Assembly: GCA_020186115.1 (NCBI GenBank)
Contig: WSYJ01000081.1
Coordinates: 1 to 64,000 of the forward strand
Direction of reading: 5' to 3'
From: Histomonas meleagridis
Lineage: Eukaryota; Parabasalia; Tritrichomonadida; Dientamoebidae
DNA length: 64,000 bases
Shown: in pieces, positions 9,938 to 21,505 of the stretch
Layout: every line of letters begins with the position of its first letter
Numbering within the stretch: position 1 is the stretch's first letter
The notes under the pieces: generated by a model
Databases searched by the model: none
What the model was told of the DNA's origin: nothing
Seen by the model: the letters and a program-made list of their open reading frames with translations, nothing else
Translations under genes and position numbers: made by a program

Positions 9938-10440
9938 TCATCGTATTCTTTGGCTTTGGTTCTTTTTTTCTAATTTATTCTCATAAATATTTTTAAAGAT
10001 ATCGTTTCTATGGAATTCAATTACAGCTTCACATGCACCTTCAAATGTCGAATGATTTTGTTCACATAAATGAATGATTTCTTCATTTCCACCTGCAACT
10101 GCATATTTACCTGTGTTACCTACTTTTGCATTGTTCATAAGTAAATATTTAAAACATTTAACTGCTGAAAAAAATGCTGCATAATCAAATAATGAAACAT
10201 TTTTTTTATTTATAAATGAACATCTTTCATATAGCGATGGTTCAATTTTTTGATTAAAATCAAAATTACTTTGTGATGATATTTCTTGAAGTTTTTCTAC
10301 TTCATCATTTCGAATTATTTTTGCGGTTTCATTTGGATTAACTCCTTCTTTAATTAATTGTTTATGGAGTTTCCAATCATTCTTTGAAAGTTCTTTATAA
10401 TTATGTCCATCAAGATTCGTTCCGCCACGAGTGAGCGATA
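9938..10440 (-). pseudogene. Ankyrin-repeat (DUF3447-type) gene fragment
   Basis: The minus strand is open from about 10440 to 9938 and codes for typical trichomonad ankyrin-family sequence: NWKLHKQLIKEGVNPNE, KIIRNDEVEKLQEISSQ, NFDFNQKIEPSLYERCSF, then GKYAVAGGNEEIIHLCEQN and EFHRNDIFKNIYENK. These are the family's DUF3447 and ankyrin segments. The only in-frame ATG is at 10138, in the middle, so the normal N-terminus is missing. The C-terminus stops soon after the EFHRND repeat, where full-length members continue with many repeats. I read this as a truncated internal piece of a decayed gene rather than a short gene. Confidence 0.65.
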
Positions 10441-11530
10441 CTCACAAAAAAGAATCACAAAATTAAACAGGAAACAAACATGTTTTAAACATTTTTTCAA
10501 CAATATTTGTTTATACTGGTTAATTAGTACGTCCAGTCTTTACTTGAATGACCGTTTGTGTATTGTATCGTACACGAATCTAAATGGAAAGTAACAAAAT
10601 TCAAAGGAAATTTTAAAAAAATTATTATATTTTCATAAAAATTTGTCTACTGTCATTATATGTTAAAATCTGAAATGTATTAAATACATTACAAATAATT
10701 TTAGAATTAAAAAGAAATCTATAAGAGGGAAAGTTGGTTGACAGTGTCTTATTTAGAATCTTGAAGCTTCACCAATTTCTAAATTGACCTAACAAAAATA
10801 CAAGTAATTATAATAAATATAAACAATAAAATATCATGGGACTAAGGAAAACAGTGTCTCTAATTTTTCTAAAAAATATTATTAATTCTCATATAAAATT
10901 AAACAAAATCATTAAATATTTTGGTAACTTAAATAAATTTTGATGTAACTCTAGTATATTTGAAATTTACATGTGTTGTGGATTTAGAAATATATGGTTA
11001 ACATAATATTTAAGTTTTAATTTCAAAAATTTAATAATTGATCAACAATCATAAAAAATGATATTTTGTATAATAATCAAACCAGCTGGTATTGTGACGA
11101 AGATTGATATATTTAAAATTCAAAAATATTAATTATTAGTTAAAAAAAATGGGTTTGAATGGTGTTATGGATGATTTTATTTGTTTAACTCATATGAGTG
11201 TGTGCAATCGTGCTCATGAAATTAAAGTTAAAATGAAAAAAGCAAAAATTTATAAATAATTATTAAATAATTTATTATTTATAAATAATAACAAACCTGT
11301 AGAAAGCTGTGTATAAAAGTTATGTAAGTCAGATGGAATTTACAAATTATTGATAAAAACAAACATAAAGTTTTTGGATAGTTTTTCAAATCATTAATTT
11401 TCAATCTATATAGTAAAGAAGTGTAAATCAAGAAATAGATTATAACTATTTATGAAAGATGATTTTATATTTGGGTTCCTGTAAAATGGACTAAATGATA
11501 AAAAAAATTTAAACATTTATTTGACTAAAG
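10441..11530. other. Gap of about 1.1 kb with no gene seen
   Basis: Very AT-rich sequence with stop codons in all frames. I found no repeat array, RNA gene or clear coding relic. Confidence 0.5.
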
Positions 11531-11995
11531 TTATGGATTGTATCTGTATAAGACAACTGGGACTTGCGTTATTGCTGCGAACGTTTCTATTTCTTGAAGA
11601 TAGAGTTCCCAATTTCCTCCAGCTGAGGCGCATCCGACTAAGTAAGGAAAAGCTACACTTTCAAGATTAGGAATTTGGGCAATTTTCCCAAGGCCAGACT
11701 TAAAGAAATTGAGTCTCTTTTCAGGTGAATCATTTTTGTTATCTGGTTTTCCCCATCCATATTGCCCAAATAGAGCAATAATAAATCTCTTATCAACCCC
11801 ATTTCCACAAATTTTAATAGTTCCAGGAACATCATGTTTAGTTCTCTGTGCGTATACATTTGAGTATGGAAATTTCTTGAAAATTGTTTGGGCGACTCCA
11901 CGAGCGCCTTTTGAAACACAATTGCATTGATGGACAATGTACTTTTCTTTTGCATTACATATGTCGCCATCAACAATTTTCACCAAAGATTGCAT
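11531..11995 (-). CDS. Macrodomain protein (ADP-ribose binding or hydrolase, Poa1p/OARD1-like)
   Basis: This 154-residue protein is a single macrodomain. Such enzymes bind ADP-ribose and often remove it from proteins or hydrolyse its 1''-phosphate. Visible signatures are the N-terminal VDGDICNA strand-turn, IVHQCNCVSKGARGVA (binding loop with conserved Asn and Gly), VYAQR, PGTI, IIALFGQYGWG and FPYLVGCASAGGNW, the glycine-rich second loop. It has about the length of Poa1p, with no transit or targeting sequence. ATG at 11995 is supported by the domain start and by a GCCGTTTAAA box about 25-35 bp upstream (12019-12028). The large minisatellite begins a few hundred bp upstream of this promoter. 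Confidence 0.85.
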   Translation of the reverse strand: MQSLVKIVDGDICNAKEKYIVHQCNCVSKGARGVAQTIFKKFPYSNVYAQRTKHDVPGTIKICGNGVDKRFIIALFGQYGWGKPDNKNDSPEKRLNFFKSGLGKIAQIPNLESVAFPYLVGCASAGGNWELYLQEIETFAAITQVPVVLYRYNP

Positions 11996-12249
11996 AATTT
12001 TATATAAACCAGAAAATTGCCGTTTAAAATTTCCAAAAAAAAAAAAAAATCCAAGAAACAGACAATAATGCAGGCTGCTTCTGATATTATTAATATTAAT
12101 AACACTATGTTAGGCGTTTTTTTTTTTTACATTTTTTACATTTTTAATTTTGTTGTCAGACATTTGATTTGATTTCTAATCGAATTTCATCAACTTATTA
12201 ATTTGTACCATATTTTTTGTTTTTTTAGATGACAGCGATTTCTAATAGT

Positions 12250-14550
12250 AAATTTGTTGCTATATAATCTCATTGACATTAATTTGTTCCACATTTTTAA
12301 TTATAAAAACATCATTTCCATTTTAAAAGTTAAGAACAAAAATTCATTGTTAATTTATTGCCATTTAAATTTTTCATTTATAAGTAAATTGTTTCACTTT
12401 TTTATTAATTTGTTTCACATTTATTAATCTGATTCACATTTTTAATTTGTTTCACTTTTATTAATTTGTTTCACTTTTATTAATTTGTTTCACTTTTATT
12501 AATTTGTTTCACTTTTATTAATCTGATTCACATTTTTATTAATTTGTTTCACTTTTATTAATTTGTTTTTCATTTATTAATCTGATTCACATTTTTATTA
12601 ATTTGTTTCACTTTTATTAATTTGTTTCACTTTTATTAATTTGTTTCACTTTTATTAATTTGTTTCACTTTTATTAATTTGTTTCACTTTTATTAATTTG
12701 TTTCACATTTTTATTTATTTGTTTCACTTTTATTTATTTGTTTCTCTTTTTTTTTTTTGTTTCTCTTTCTTTTATTAATTTGTTTCACTTTTATTAATCT
12801 GATTCACATTTTTATTAATTTGTTTCACTTTTATTAATTTGTTTCACATTTATTAATCTGATTCACTTTTATTAATTTGTTTCACTTTTATTAATTTGTT
12901 TCACTTTTATTAATTTGTTTCACTTTTATTAATTTGTTTCACTTTTATTAATTTGTTTCACTTTTATTAATTTGTTTCACTTTTATTAATTTGTTTCACT
13001 TTTATTAATTTGTTTCACTTTTATTAATTTGTTTCACTTTTATTAATTTGTTTCACTTTTATTAATCTGATTCACATTTTTATTAATTTGTTTCACTTTT
13101 ATTAATTTGTTTCACATTTATTAATCTGATTCACTTTTATTAATTTGTTTCACTTTTATTAATTTGTTTCACTTTTATTAATCTGATTCACATTTTTATT
13201 AATTTGTTTCACTTTTATTAATTTGTTTCACTTTTATTAATTTGTTTCACTTTTATTAATCTGATTCACATTTTTATTAATTTGTTTCACTTTTATTAAT
13301 TTGTTTCACATTTATTAATCTGATTCACTTTTTTATTAATTTGTTTCACATTTTTATTAATTTGTTTCACTTTTATTAATTTGTTTCACTTTTATTAATT
13401 TGTTTCACTTTTATTAATTTGTTTCACTTTTATTAATTTGTTTCACTTTTATTAATTTGTTTCACTTTTATTAATTTGTTTCACTTTTATTAATTTGTTT
13501 CACTTTTTTTCACTTTTATTAATTTGTTTCACATTTATTAATCTGATTCACTTTTATTAATTTGTTTCACTTTTATTAATTTGTTTCACTTTTATTAATT
13601 TGTTTCACTTTTATTAATTTGTTTCACTTTTATTAATCTGATTCACATTTTTATTAATTTGTTTCACTTTTATTAATTTGTTTTTCATTTATTAATCTGA
13701 TTCACATTTTTATTAATTTGTTTCACTTTTATTAATTTGTTTCACTTTTATTAATTTGTTTCACTTTTATTAATTTGTTTCACTTTTATTAATTTGTTTC
13801 ACTTTTATTAATTTGTTTCACTTTTATTAATTTGTTTCACTTTTATTAATTTGTTTCACTTTTATTAATCTGATTCACATTTTTATTAATTTGTTTCACT
13901 TTTATTAATTTGTTTCACTTTTATTAATCTGATTCACATTTTTATTAATTTGTTTCACTTTTATTAATTTGTTTCACATTTATTAATCTGATTCACTTTT
14001 ATTAATTTGTTTCACTTTTATTAATCTGATTCACTTTTATTAATTTGTTTCACTTTTATTAATTTGTTTCACTTTTATTAATCTGATTCACATTTTTATT
14101 AATTTGTTTCACTTTTATTAATTTGTTTCACTTTTATTAATCTGATTCACTTTTATTAATTTGTTTCACTTTTATTAATTTGTTTCACTTTTATTAATCT
14201 GATTCACATTTTTATTAATTTGTTTCACTTTTATTAATTTGTTTTTCATTTATTAATCTGATTCACATTTTTATTAATTTGTTTCACTTTTATTAATTTG
14301 TTTCACTTTTATTAATTTGTTTCACTTTTATTAATTTGTTTCACTTTTATTAATCTGATTCACATTTTTATTAATTTGTTTCACTTTTATTAATTTGTTT
14401 CACTTTTATTAATCTGATTCACTTTTATTAATTTGTTTCACTTTTATTAATTTGTTTCACTTTTATTAATCTGATTCACATTTTTATTAATTTGTTTCAC
14501 TTTTATTAATTTGTTTTTCATTTATTAATCTGATTCACATTTTTAATTTG
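12250..14550. repeat. Large AT-rich minisatellite with two related units
   Basis: More than 2 kb is built mainly of a 19-bp unit A, ATTAATTTGTTTCACTTTT, with a variant B (core ATTAATCTGATTCAC) that differs in the middle and in the length of its T-rich tail. The array is degenerate at the left (12250-12420) and nearly perfect from about 12440 to 14540. B units appear in a recurring module (B with ATTTTT tail, A, A with ATTT tail, B), separated by runs of A. Unit lengths are not multiples of three and TAA occurs in each unit, so no frame stays open. It lies between the 3' end of the LRR gene and the 5' end of the macrodomain gene. Confidence 0.95.
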
Positions 14551-14607
14551 TTTTCCATTTACAAAAGCTTAAACCAAAATAATTATTTAATTGACATCAT
14601 TTCCTCT

Positions 14608-17136
14608 CTAATCAGAATCGCTCTCCGAAGAATTCGATTCGTACGACCCCGAATCCGCTTCACTTTCCGACTTCGATTCCGACGATGATTCTTTTTCGGA
14701 TTTTTCGTTTGGCGGCAGCAGCGAACCGCTCATCATTACCTGCTGTGTGTTTTGTTCCTCTTCTCTTATTATAGCGTTTCTTTGATTTCTTGTTGTTGCA
14801 GGTCTTCTTATGCACAACGAGTTAAATTGCAATGTCCTTAGTCCATCTTCTTCGTTGTTATTATTTAATTCTTCGATTATTGTCACATTGGAATTCTCCA
14901 AATCATAACCTTTGTCATAGTTAACATTATTTGTTACTACATTAGTTTCTTGCGTTTCGCCTTCGTTCAAATGCGGCATTGTTAAGCCAAATGCTGACGC
15001 TAATCCCGCGTGTTCATTCACTTTGACGCCATTTAACTTTTGCGACATCGATAATGTGATCTCGTCTAAAAGTTCATTAAGTTCCGGGATTCCTTTCTTC
15101 GATAAATCGGAATGAATTCCAACTGCTGCTTTGTTCTTTTCGATAGCTTTTTGTGATTCGATTTGTTTGCTTGAAAACTTTTCATAAAGTTTCTTACGTT
15201 GTGTCGTCGATGAGACTGATCCAAGGATATTATATACATCTTCAATCGGGAATTTACATGAATGAATCTTCTCACTGTTTGATAATGCATCAAGGAATGA
15301 TAAAATTGCTTCGTATGTTGCTCCTGATCCATCTGCTTCGATTTCACAGATGTTGTTAGTGTTTTTACTTATTAATTCTGTAAGCTTCTTAAGACCTATG
15401 TCCCCTATACGATTACTCGATACATCTAATACTTGAATCTTCTGGTTTTCTGTTAACGCATTGAATAATTTGAATAGGTTATTGCCAAGTTTATTTTTGG
15501 GGGTGCCTTTGATGCATAACTGCTCAAGGCTCTCAATTTCTAACAATTGTGGGAGCACTGACTCAATTGTCTTGGATTTTGAATTGAAGTTGCCGCTGAG
15601 AGATATTGAAATGAGGTTTTGAAAAGATTTGCAAACGTTAATTAACTCTGTCAAATCGCTCGATGACATTCCATTCTCATCGAATGAAAGTTTACACCAT
15701 TTCTCTGATTTTCGTTTTAACGCATTTAATATCTTGACCAATCTTTTAGAGTTTAACCCAAGTAATGAAAGATTCAAAGCAAAATAATCCAAATTTTCAT
15801 TATTAGAAATAGCTTCAATAATTTTAACAATGTCATCACTTCGAATATCTGTTTTAGAAATGTTTAATTCTTTAAGTGTTTTCGTCTTCGATACATATTG
15901 TATTAACTTAGGAACTACTTTTTCTTTGATTTTATTGTGGCTAATGTTAAGTTTCTCTAATGGTATCGAATATGAGTTAATTAATAGTATCATTGGTTCA
16001 ATAGCAGATCCAATGGATGAAATACTTAATGTCTTCAATTGAAGTTTTCTTTCATCTTTCAATAAAACTAATAATTCTTTAAATAACACTATGGACGTTT
16101 TGTTAAATGTGGCACCATCAATGAATAAATGTCGTAATGAATGCAAACAACTGTTGTCAATTAATGACTGGAGTAAACCATTCAAATCCTCGAATGTCAA
16201 TTTGCAGTTCGATAAGTTGATATAGAACACATTGGCTCGAGTTTGTCCTAAACACATACAGAAGGGAAGAAATGTGACATTACGGTTTTCACTTAAATCC
16301 CAATAAACAACATTACATCGAGGATTATCAATGACTGCATTCGCAAGTTCTAAAATACCTTTTTCAATTCGACAATTACTAAGATCAACAATACGAATTT
16401 CATTGTTTCCTTGAATTAAAGGTGCAATGTTATACGCAATATCAGGACGTGCAATGTTGTTACAAACAATACCAGAAATGAGTTTGTAATGAACAAGAGC
16501 CATAAAGAGTGCTTGTAAATCAAGTGAATCACCAGAATTGACTTCAATGATTTCAAGTGGTAGATGTGCAAGATCAGCTACACCATTTCCTGAAATTACT
16601 AATGAATGGAAGAATTGAACTACTTCATGAAAATATGTGCATTGATAATATGAACAATATGCATTGTATGTAAATTGGAATTTTTGTGATGGTGACATTG
16701 GTGGACGGAAAGGAGGGAAAGCGTTTTTATCATGTGGTCGAAATTCCATTTTCATTTCTTGTGGAAATAAAGTTGTAATAACATAATAATTTCTGATAAG
16801 AACACGTGCAAATCTGAGAACAGCTTTGGACATAAGTTGTAAGAAAGTGTTTTGTGTTGAAATTTTGCAATGATTTTCATTGATCATTGAAAAACTGTTA
16901 ATATCATAAAGATGTATCGTTTTAATTGCTGTTATACCTTTACCAACGAGATTTCTTTTACAAACGATTATGAGATGTTCAGATAAAATAGCAACTCCTT
17001 CCTTGTACTTTTTGTCGTTTAAAATGATGTTTGATCGAAATGCGAGATGAATTTTTGCTTGAGAAAGAGGTACTATTCTTTCGACAAGTTTCTTTTCTTG
17101 TGGAGTAATGTGATAATCGAAGTTGCAATTCGACAT
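14608..17136 (-). CDS. CARMIL-like leucine-rich repeat protein
   Basis: 842 residues. The first about 130 residues form a likely PH-like fold (YKEGVAILSEHLIIVCKRN). A long series of ribonuclease-inhibitor-type leucine-rich repeats follows (about 200-640), for example NEIRIVDLSNCRIEKGI, LKELNISKTDIRSDDI and IQVLDVSSNRIGDIGLKKL. The C-terminus (about 740-842) is Glu/Ser-rich and disordered. PH-like plus RI-type LRR is the layout of CARMIL proteins, which regulate actin capping protein at the leading edge. I see no clear capping-protein-binding motif, so the exact role is uncertain. ATG 17136 is followed at once by the conserved N-terminus. An ACCGTTAATCACATCT promoter block lies about 30 bp upstream. 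The 3' end runs toward the minisatellite. Confidence 0.75.
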   Translation of the reverse strand: MSNCNFDYHITPQEKKLVERIVPLSQAKIHLAFRSNIILNDKKYKEGVAILSEHLIIVCKRNLVGKGITAIKTIHLYDINSFSMINENHCKISTQNTFLQLMSKAVLRFARVLIRNYYVITTLFPQEMKMEFRPHDKNAFPPFRPPMSPSQKFQFTYNAYCSYYQCTYFHEVVQFFHSLVISGNGVADLAHLPLEIIEVNSGDSLDLQALFMALVHYKLISGIVCNNIARPDIAYNIAPLIQGNNEIRIVDLSNCRIEKGILELANAVIDNPRCNVVYWDLSENRNVTFLPFCMCLGQTRANVFYINLSNCKLTFEDLNGLLQSLIDNSCLHSLRHLFIDGATFNKTSIVLFKELLVLLKDERKLQLKTLSISSIGSAIEPMILLINSYSIPLEKLNISHNKIKEKVVPKLIQYVSKTKTLKELNISKTDIRSDDIVKIIEAISNNENLDYFALNLSLLGLNSKRLVKILNALKRKSEKWCKLSFDENGMSSSDLTELINVCKSFQNLISISLSGNFNSKSKTIESVLPQLLEIESLEQLCIKGTPKNKLGNNLFKLFNALTENQKIQVLDVSSNRIGDIGLKKLTELISKNTNNICEIEADGSGATYEAILSFLDALSNSEKIHSCKFPIEDVYNILGSVSSTTQRKKLYEKFSSKQIESQKAIEKNKAAVGIHSDLSKKGIPELNELLDEITLSMSQKLNGVKVNEHAGLASAFGLTMPHLNEGETQETNVVTNNVNYDKGYDLENSNVTIIEELNNNNEEDGLRTLQFNSLCIRRPATTRNQRNAIIREEEQNTQQVMMSGSLLPPNEKSEKESSSESKSESEADSGSYESNSSESDSD

Positions 17137-17180
17137 TCTGAAAAAAATTAGGGAGAGATGTGATTAACGGTCGGGTCCAT
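17137..17180 (-). promoter_or_regulatory. Promoter of the CARMIL-like gene
   Basis: On the minus strand CCCGACCGTTAATCACATC (17179-17161 region) combines a Myb/M3-type box and a TCA-type initiator about 25-40 bp before the ATG. Confidence 0.5.
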
Positions 17181-17613
17181 TCAAAAACTTGAAATAAAAT
17201 ACCTAAAAACTTCGGTGTTGGGCGTTTGCTTCGGTGAATAATATATAACTTTTTCTATAAAACGAACAAATTCGCCGCCTGTTGGCAAAACAGTGTAAAA
17301 TACGTTAACGCTTTTTGCTGCGGTAAAAATTTATCTCAGCCGTTTTAGAAAATAGTCTTTTACAATTTCTTTACTTTATAACAATTTTATTTTCCTTTAA
17401 ATACATAATTAAATGGTGGTAAATAAACCAATACTTAGAAGAATTTCTTTTATGGATTAATATCAAATGAATTTATACTTTTAGAAAATGAGTTTTTTAT
17501 TCAATGTAAATTTCGAAATAGATAATGGTTTGGTTAATATGATTTTAATGAATATTTTAATCAAATAATGAATCGGACATATTTTAGGGCACTCCATATT
17601 AAAATCCGTTAAA

Positions 17614-18693
17614 ATGAAAAAAGAAAAAAATAAAAATATTTCACCAATCATAATTGGAAATCAGATAAACGAAATCATGAAACTTCCAGCACTTGACAAA
17701 AGAAATCAATTTTCAGCTTATGACAAAATTGCACAATTATCAACAAAGATAAATGATTTAAAAGAGGAAAATAATGAGTTAAAGCAAAAATTAAGTGAAT
17801 TACTTAATCATGAAAATCCAAATATTTTTTGCCAATTTAAAAAGTCAATAATTGATTTTCATCAAAGATTAAAAGATCGAGAAGATGAATTTTCCATATT
17901 TTCAAAATATATTAACTCGTACCGCACGAATCCTGATCCAACGTTTGTAGAAGTTGAAGCTTTACAAAAACGAAAATCAAATTTTGATCCCATCACTTCA
18001 TCACTTCTTGTTTCAAATCAAGAACTATCTTTTTTCAATCAAACAGATCTCCAACGTCAAAATGATGAATTAAAATTTCTTGTAGAAAAACAAGAACAAG
18101 AATTAAAATTACTTGAAAGACGTCTTAAGTTATATACCAAATATCAAAATCAAAATATGATTAAAAACACAATTAGCCTATTAGAAAATGGTGAAATTCC
18201 AACGATTGCATCTGTTTCTTCTCCAACTATAACTGTTGAATTAGAAGAAAAGCTAAAAATATTAAAAGAAGATTTTTCAAAACTTTTAAAGCGAAGAAAA
18301 GAGTTAAATGAAATGTTATTAAGAAAGAAACTGAAAAAGCGCGAAAAAAGAAATCGAATTAAATGTGCTATAAAAATAGAAAGTATTGTAAGAACGTTTT
18401 TAGTGAAGTTACATTTGAAAGAAATGAATCAATCAGCAACAAAGATACAAAGAGTTTGGAGGGGCTACATCCTTCGCTACAAGCAAACGCTTGCATTACA
18501 GAATGCATCTGAAGATGGAGAGGAAAGCTATGAAGAAGAGGAAGAAGAATACTATGAAGAAGAAGAAGAAGAAAAAGCAGAAGAAAAGAATAAAGAAGAA
18601 AAAAGTGAGAAAAAGGATGACGATGAATACGAATATGAGTATGAAGTTGAAGAAGAAGAAAATGAAAAAGGAAAAGAAAAAGATACTTCTTGA
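17614..18693 (+). CDS. Coiled-coil protein with IQ motifs and acidic tail
   Basis: 359 residues. Coiled coils cover about 30-70 and 140-270 (heptad-rich LKEENNELKQKLSELL). Two IQ-like motifs follow (about 247-300): AIKIESIVRTFLVKL and ATKIQRVWRGYILRYKQ, the second a good calmodulin or centrin binding site. The last about 60 residues are almost only Glu, Lys, Asp and Tyr. Coiled-coil IQ proteins of this size often sit in the cytoskeleton or flagellar apparatus; that location is inference. ATG 17614 directly follows AAAATCCGTTAAA, a Myb/M3-type box. No ortholog can be named. Confidence 0.7.
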   Translation: MKKEKNKNISPIIIGNQINEIMKLPALDKRNQFSAYDKIAQLSTKINDLKEENNELKQKLSELLNHENPNIFCQFKKSIIDFHQRLKDREDEFSIFSKYINSYRTNPDPTFVEVEALQKRKSNFDPITSSLLVSNQELSFFNQTDLQRQNDELKFLVEKQEQELKLLERRLKLYTKYQNQNMIKNTISLLENGEIPTIASVSSPTITVELEEKLKILKEDFSKLLKRRKELNEMLLRKKLKKREKRNRIKCAIKIESIVRTFLVKLHLKEMNQSATKIQRVWRGYILRYKQTLALQNASEDGEESYEEEEEEYYEEEEEEKAEEKNKEEKSEKKDDDEYEYEYEVEEEENEKGKEKDTS

Positions 18694-19273
18694 ATATTAT
18701 TTAAAATTGTTAGTAAATATAAAGATACGGAACTTTTTATGAAAATGGAAAATTAATTGATATGAAAACATTATTAATCAAGAGGAAGAAAACTTGGATA
18801 TTGAATTCAGTTGTGTCTGTTTTAAACAAGTAACAACAAATGCCTGATAGACATTCGGAATTTTTCGAAAAGTAACTATTTAATCATCCGCATATTTTAA
18901 TTTAGATTATTAAAAAGAATAAATAGATATTCATGGGAAAGTAGAGGATAGTTATTTATATATCAATATCATATGAAGTAATTATTCAATTCACATGATA
19001 GACCGACTTCAGTTAAAAAAAAATAAAAAACTTATTAATTAAATGGGTCTCTATATAACCAAAATGCAAATGTTCATTCTCTTACCATTATATAATAATT
19101 CATTAAATTTTTCAACTAAATTTGAATTTGCATAAAGAATGTTTTGTGAAATAAAAATAATTATTGGTGAACAATTAATTTCGAAAATCCTTCTTGCTCA
19201 TCATTGAGCAAACGCAAAATTACATTTAAGAAACCTAAGAAATGATTTATTAATAAATTAATTAATGAAAATC
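18694..19273. other. Gap of 580 bp between convergent genes, nothing recognised
   Basis: AT-rich sequence with no long frame, repeat or RNA signature that I can support. Confidence 0.4.
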
Positions 19274-21505
19274 TTAAAATATATGTAAGCACTGAATTAA
19301 GTACTCTGGGTCCGTATCAATTTTTATTGACTCCAATAACTTTAATGACTCCGCCACTATCATTACTGGGTCTCTATAATAAATCAGTGCGTTTTTATTA
19401 TGTGTATTATTTTCCATCGCAGCCTTTGCTAGGAACAGAATCCATAAAGGAAGCGAACCGGATTTTAATCCCATCAAAATACATTGGGGGACCAACAATT
19501 GCACAATTTTATTTTTTTGGTTATTAATTTTATCAACGCTATACTTAAACACGTTAAATTCGGGCAAATTTAACTTTAATTTTGTAGCAGCTAAAAAGAA
19601 ATTCCAACAATCCAAAGAAATGTTATTCGTTATTTGATTAAAACCATTTTTAAAGAAACAAGTCAAATCAAATAACAAATGGAAAATCAAATCATTTAAT
19701 TGATTTCTATCACAATTATACCTATAAATTCGAATTATATTCATTATATCATCTTTTATAGCGAGATCAGTTCTTTCGATTATTACATTTTTCATTATCT
19801 CACAATTACTTGGATTAAACTTACCGAAGAATGTATGCTCATTTAACTTCACTAAAACCAAATTCAAATTTATAAAAAAGTTAATTAAATAAAATTGTGA
19901 TGATTTCGGATATACAACTTTTCTCCATTCAGACGATTTAATGATCAAATCGAATAAATTTGTTATTCGATAAGATATTATTAATCTCGAAATGAACATA
20001 AACAAAGATTCATTAAGTGTTAATTTTTTCGTTGGTATACATGAAGATAACTTCGGATCAACATTACATAAGTTTATTAATTGTTGCATTATTTGGATTT
20101 GATCAGTTGCAAAAATTAATGACGAAACTATAAGTGAACAAATTTTATTATATATTGTTGAATTACAATCAACATCTAAAGGTAAATCATAAATTATTTT
20201 CGATAAGTTCTCTAACATTTGTTGGTTTGATAATATCGATTTATTATTATTTAGTTTTAGCCCTAATGAAAGCTCTTGTTTATAATATAAATTATTCGGA
20301 TTTGGCATATTAAAATATTCATTTAATAACTTTTGACCAGTCTTATTAAAATATTCTTTATCAGTGTTCTCCGCAAAGTCAAAATATGATCGATCACTTT
20401 CAAGATTAAAACAAAATTTCTCTTCTTTCGATTGGTTTTGTAATTTCTCAATTTCACTTTCAAACGTCGAGTCGTCAGGTTCGAAATAATTATCAGTAAA
20501 TGCCGACGATTTAATTTGTTGAAGTTTCCGTTGTTGATGAATCGATTGTATTAATATCGTTCGCTTCTTTTCATGATGATCATTAAAGTTTAATACGAAA
20601 AGTTCATTCGATGCTGTACTCGGTACTTTACATGTTAATGGATCGAATATTACGTCGTCGAAATCGATTTTGGTTATTAATAATGGATCGGGCTGACATT
20701 TAAATGTTAATGGTAACGCCCAAACCATTTGACGTGTGAGAACTGGAAATGGCGATGCAAATGTATTATACTTCTTAACTTTGGATAATGTCATGCGACG
20801 TACTTTTAATAGTGGTGTGGCTGTTGCTAAATATGCACATAAAAATGTGTCAATGCCTTTGTTGAAGTATATGTAATATGGTTTTGTTATCCCTTCGTAT
20901 AATGCAATGGTAAAAACTTTTTTGTCAATTGGAATATTGTCAACTTCACAACTTGAACTAATATGGAAATCAATACTAAATGGAATACGAATTTGTGTAA
21001 CGGGTGTCTCAATAATGACACAATTGGATTTGCTGCCAATGATATAATAAACATTTTGCATGGTACTGGCATGGGTGTCCACAAAAAAGGCTTCAAATTG
21101 AAGATCTGGAATACTGTTGGGAAGAGTATTGATGGTAGAAACAGCTGACTTTATTATTGACGACCATTCAGTCCGTTGTTCTTTGGTTTGGGCCCAAAAA
21201 TAAAATTTGTCGAAAAGAACTGGGTTCTTTGGGATTAATTCAAAACAGTTGGACTTGGGAATGCACCGAACATAATAATCATATAAAAATATAAATGTGG
21301 TTTCATCTGATTCAACTTGGGTTGCAAACAGAAATGGACCTATGATTTCAATATTGCAATTTCCAACAGATCTTTTCGAAAATAACATTTTGAGTTCTCC
21401 AGAATATCTAAAAGATGCAATACCAGGAAAGTAACCTTCAATAAATGGAAATTTAGCTTCACCAATATTGAGAGATTTTTTTGTAGGAGTTGCTGGTCTA
21501 CTCAT
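19274..21505 (-). CDS. PH-domain protein with helical, possibly RUN-like C-terminus
   Basis: 743 residues. The N-terminus (about 20-130) has the pattern of a PH domain: IASFRYSGELKMLFSKRSVGN, then EDETTFIFLYDYY-like strands, then the closing helix with W in FYFWAQTKEQRTEWSSII. A second, probably PH-like beta-rich segment follows to about 250. Residues 400-743 are alpha-helical. The end (LWILFLAKAAMENN, YYRDPVMIVAESLKLLESI) resembles the end of RUN domains, which bind small GTPases. That match is weak. I infer a membrane-associated adaptor. ATG 21505 is the first in-frame start. An intrinsic middle region (about 300-400) is polar. Confidence 0.6.
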   Translation of the reverse strand: MSRPATPTKKSLNIGEAKFPFIEGYFPGIASFRYSGELKMLFSKRSVGNCNIEIIGPFLFATQVESDETTFIFLYDYYVRCIPKSNCFELIPKNPVLFDKFYFWAQTKEQRTEWSSIIKSAVSTINTLPNSIPDLQFEAFFVDTHASTMQNVYYIIGSKSNCVIIETPVTQIRIPFSIDFHISSSCEVDNIPIDKKVFTIALYEGITKPYYIYFNKGIDTFLCAYLATATPLLKVRRMTLSKVKKYNTFASPFPVLTRQMVWALPLTFKCQPDPLLITKIDFDDVIFDPLTCKVPSTASNELFVLNFNDHHEKKRTILIQSIHQQRKLQQIKSSAFTDNYFEPDDSTFESEIEKLQNQSKEEKFCFNLESDRSYFDFAENTDKEYFNKTGQKLLNEYFNMPNPNNLYYKQELSLGLKLNNNKSILSNQQMLENLSKIIYDLPLDVDCNSTIYNKICSLIVSSLIFATDQIQIMQQLINLCNVDPKLSSCIPTKKLTLNESLFMFISRLIISYRITNLFDLIIKSSEWRKVVYPKSSQFYLINFFINLNLVLVKLNEHTFFGKFNPSNCEIMKNVIIERTDLAIKDDIMNIIRIYRYNCDRNQLNDLIFHLLFDLTCFFKNGFNQITNNISLDCWNFFLAATKLKLNLPEFNVFKYSVDKINNQKNKIVQLLVPQCILMGLKSGSLPLWILFLAKAAMENNTHNKNALIYYRDPVMIVAESLKLLESIKIDTDPEYLIQCLHIF

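Noticed and set aside
12250-14550. CRISPR-like array
   Set aside because: There are no unique spacers; the units join directly and vary only among a few forms.
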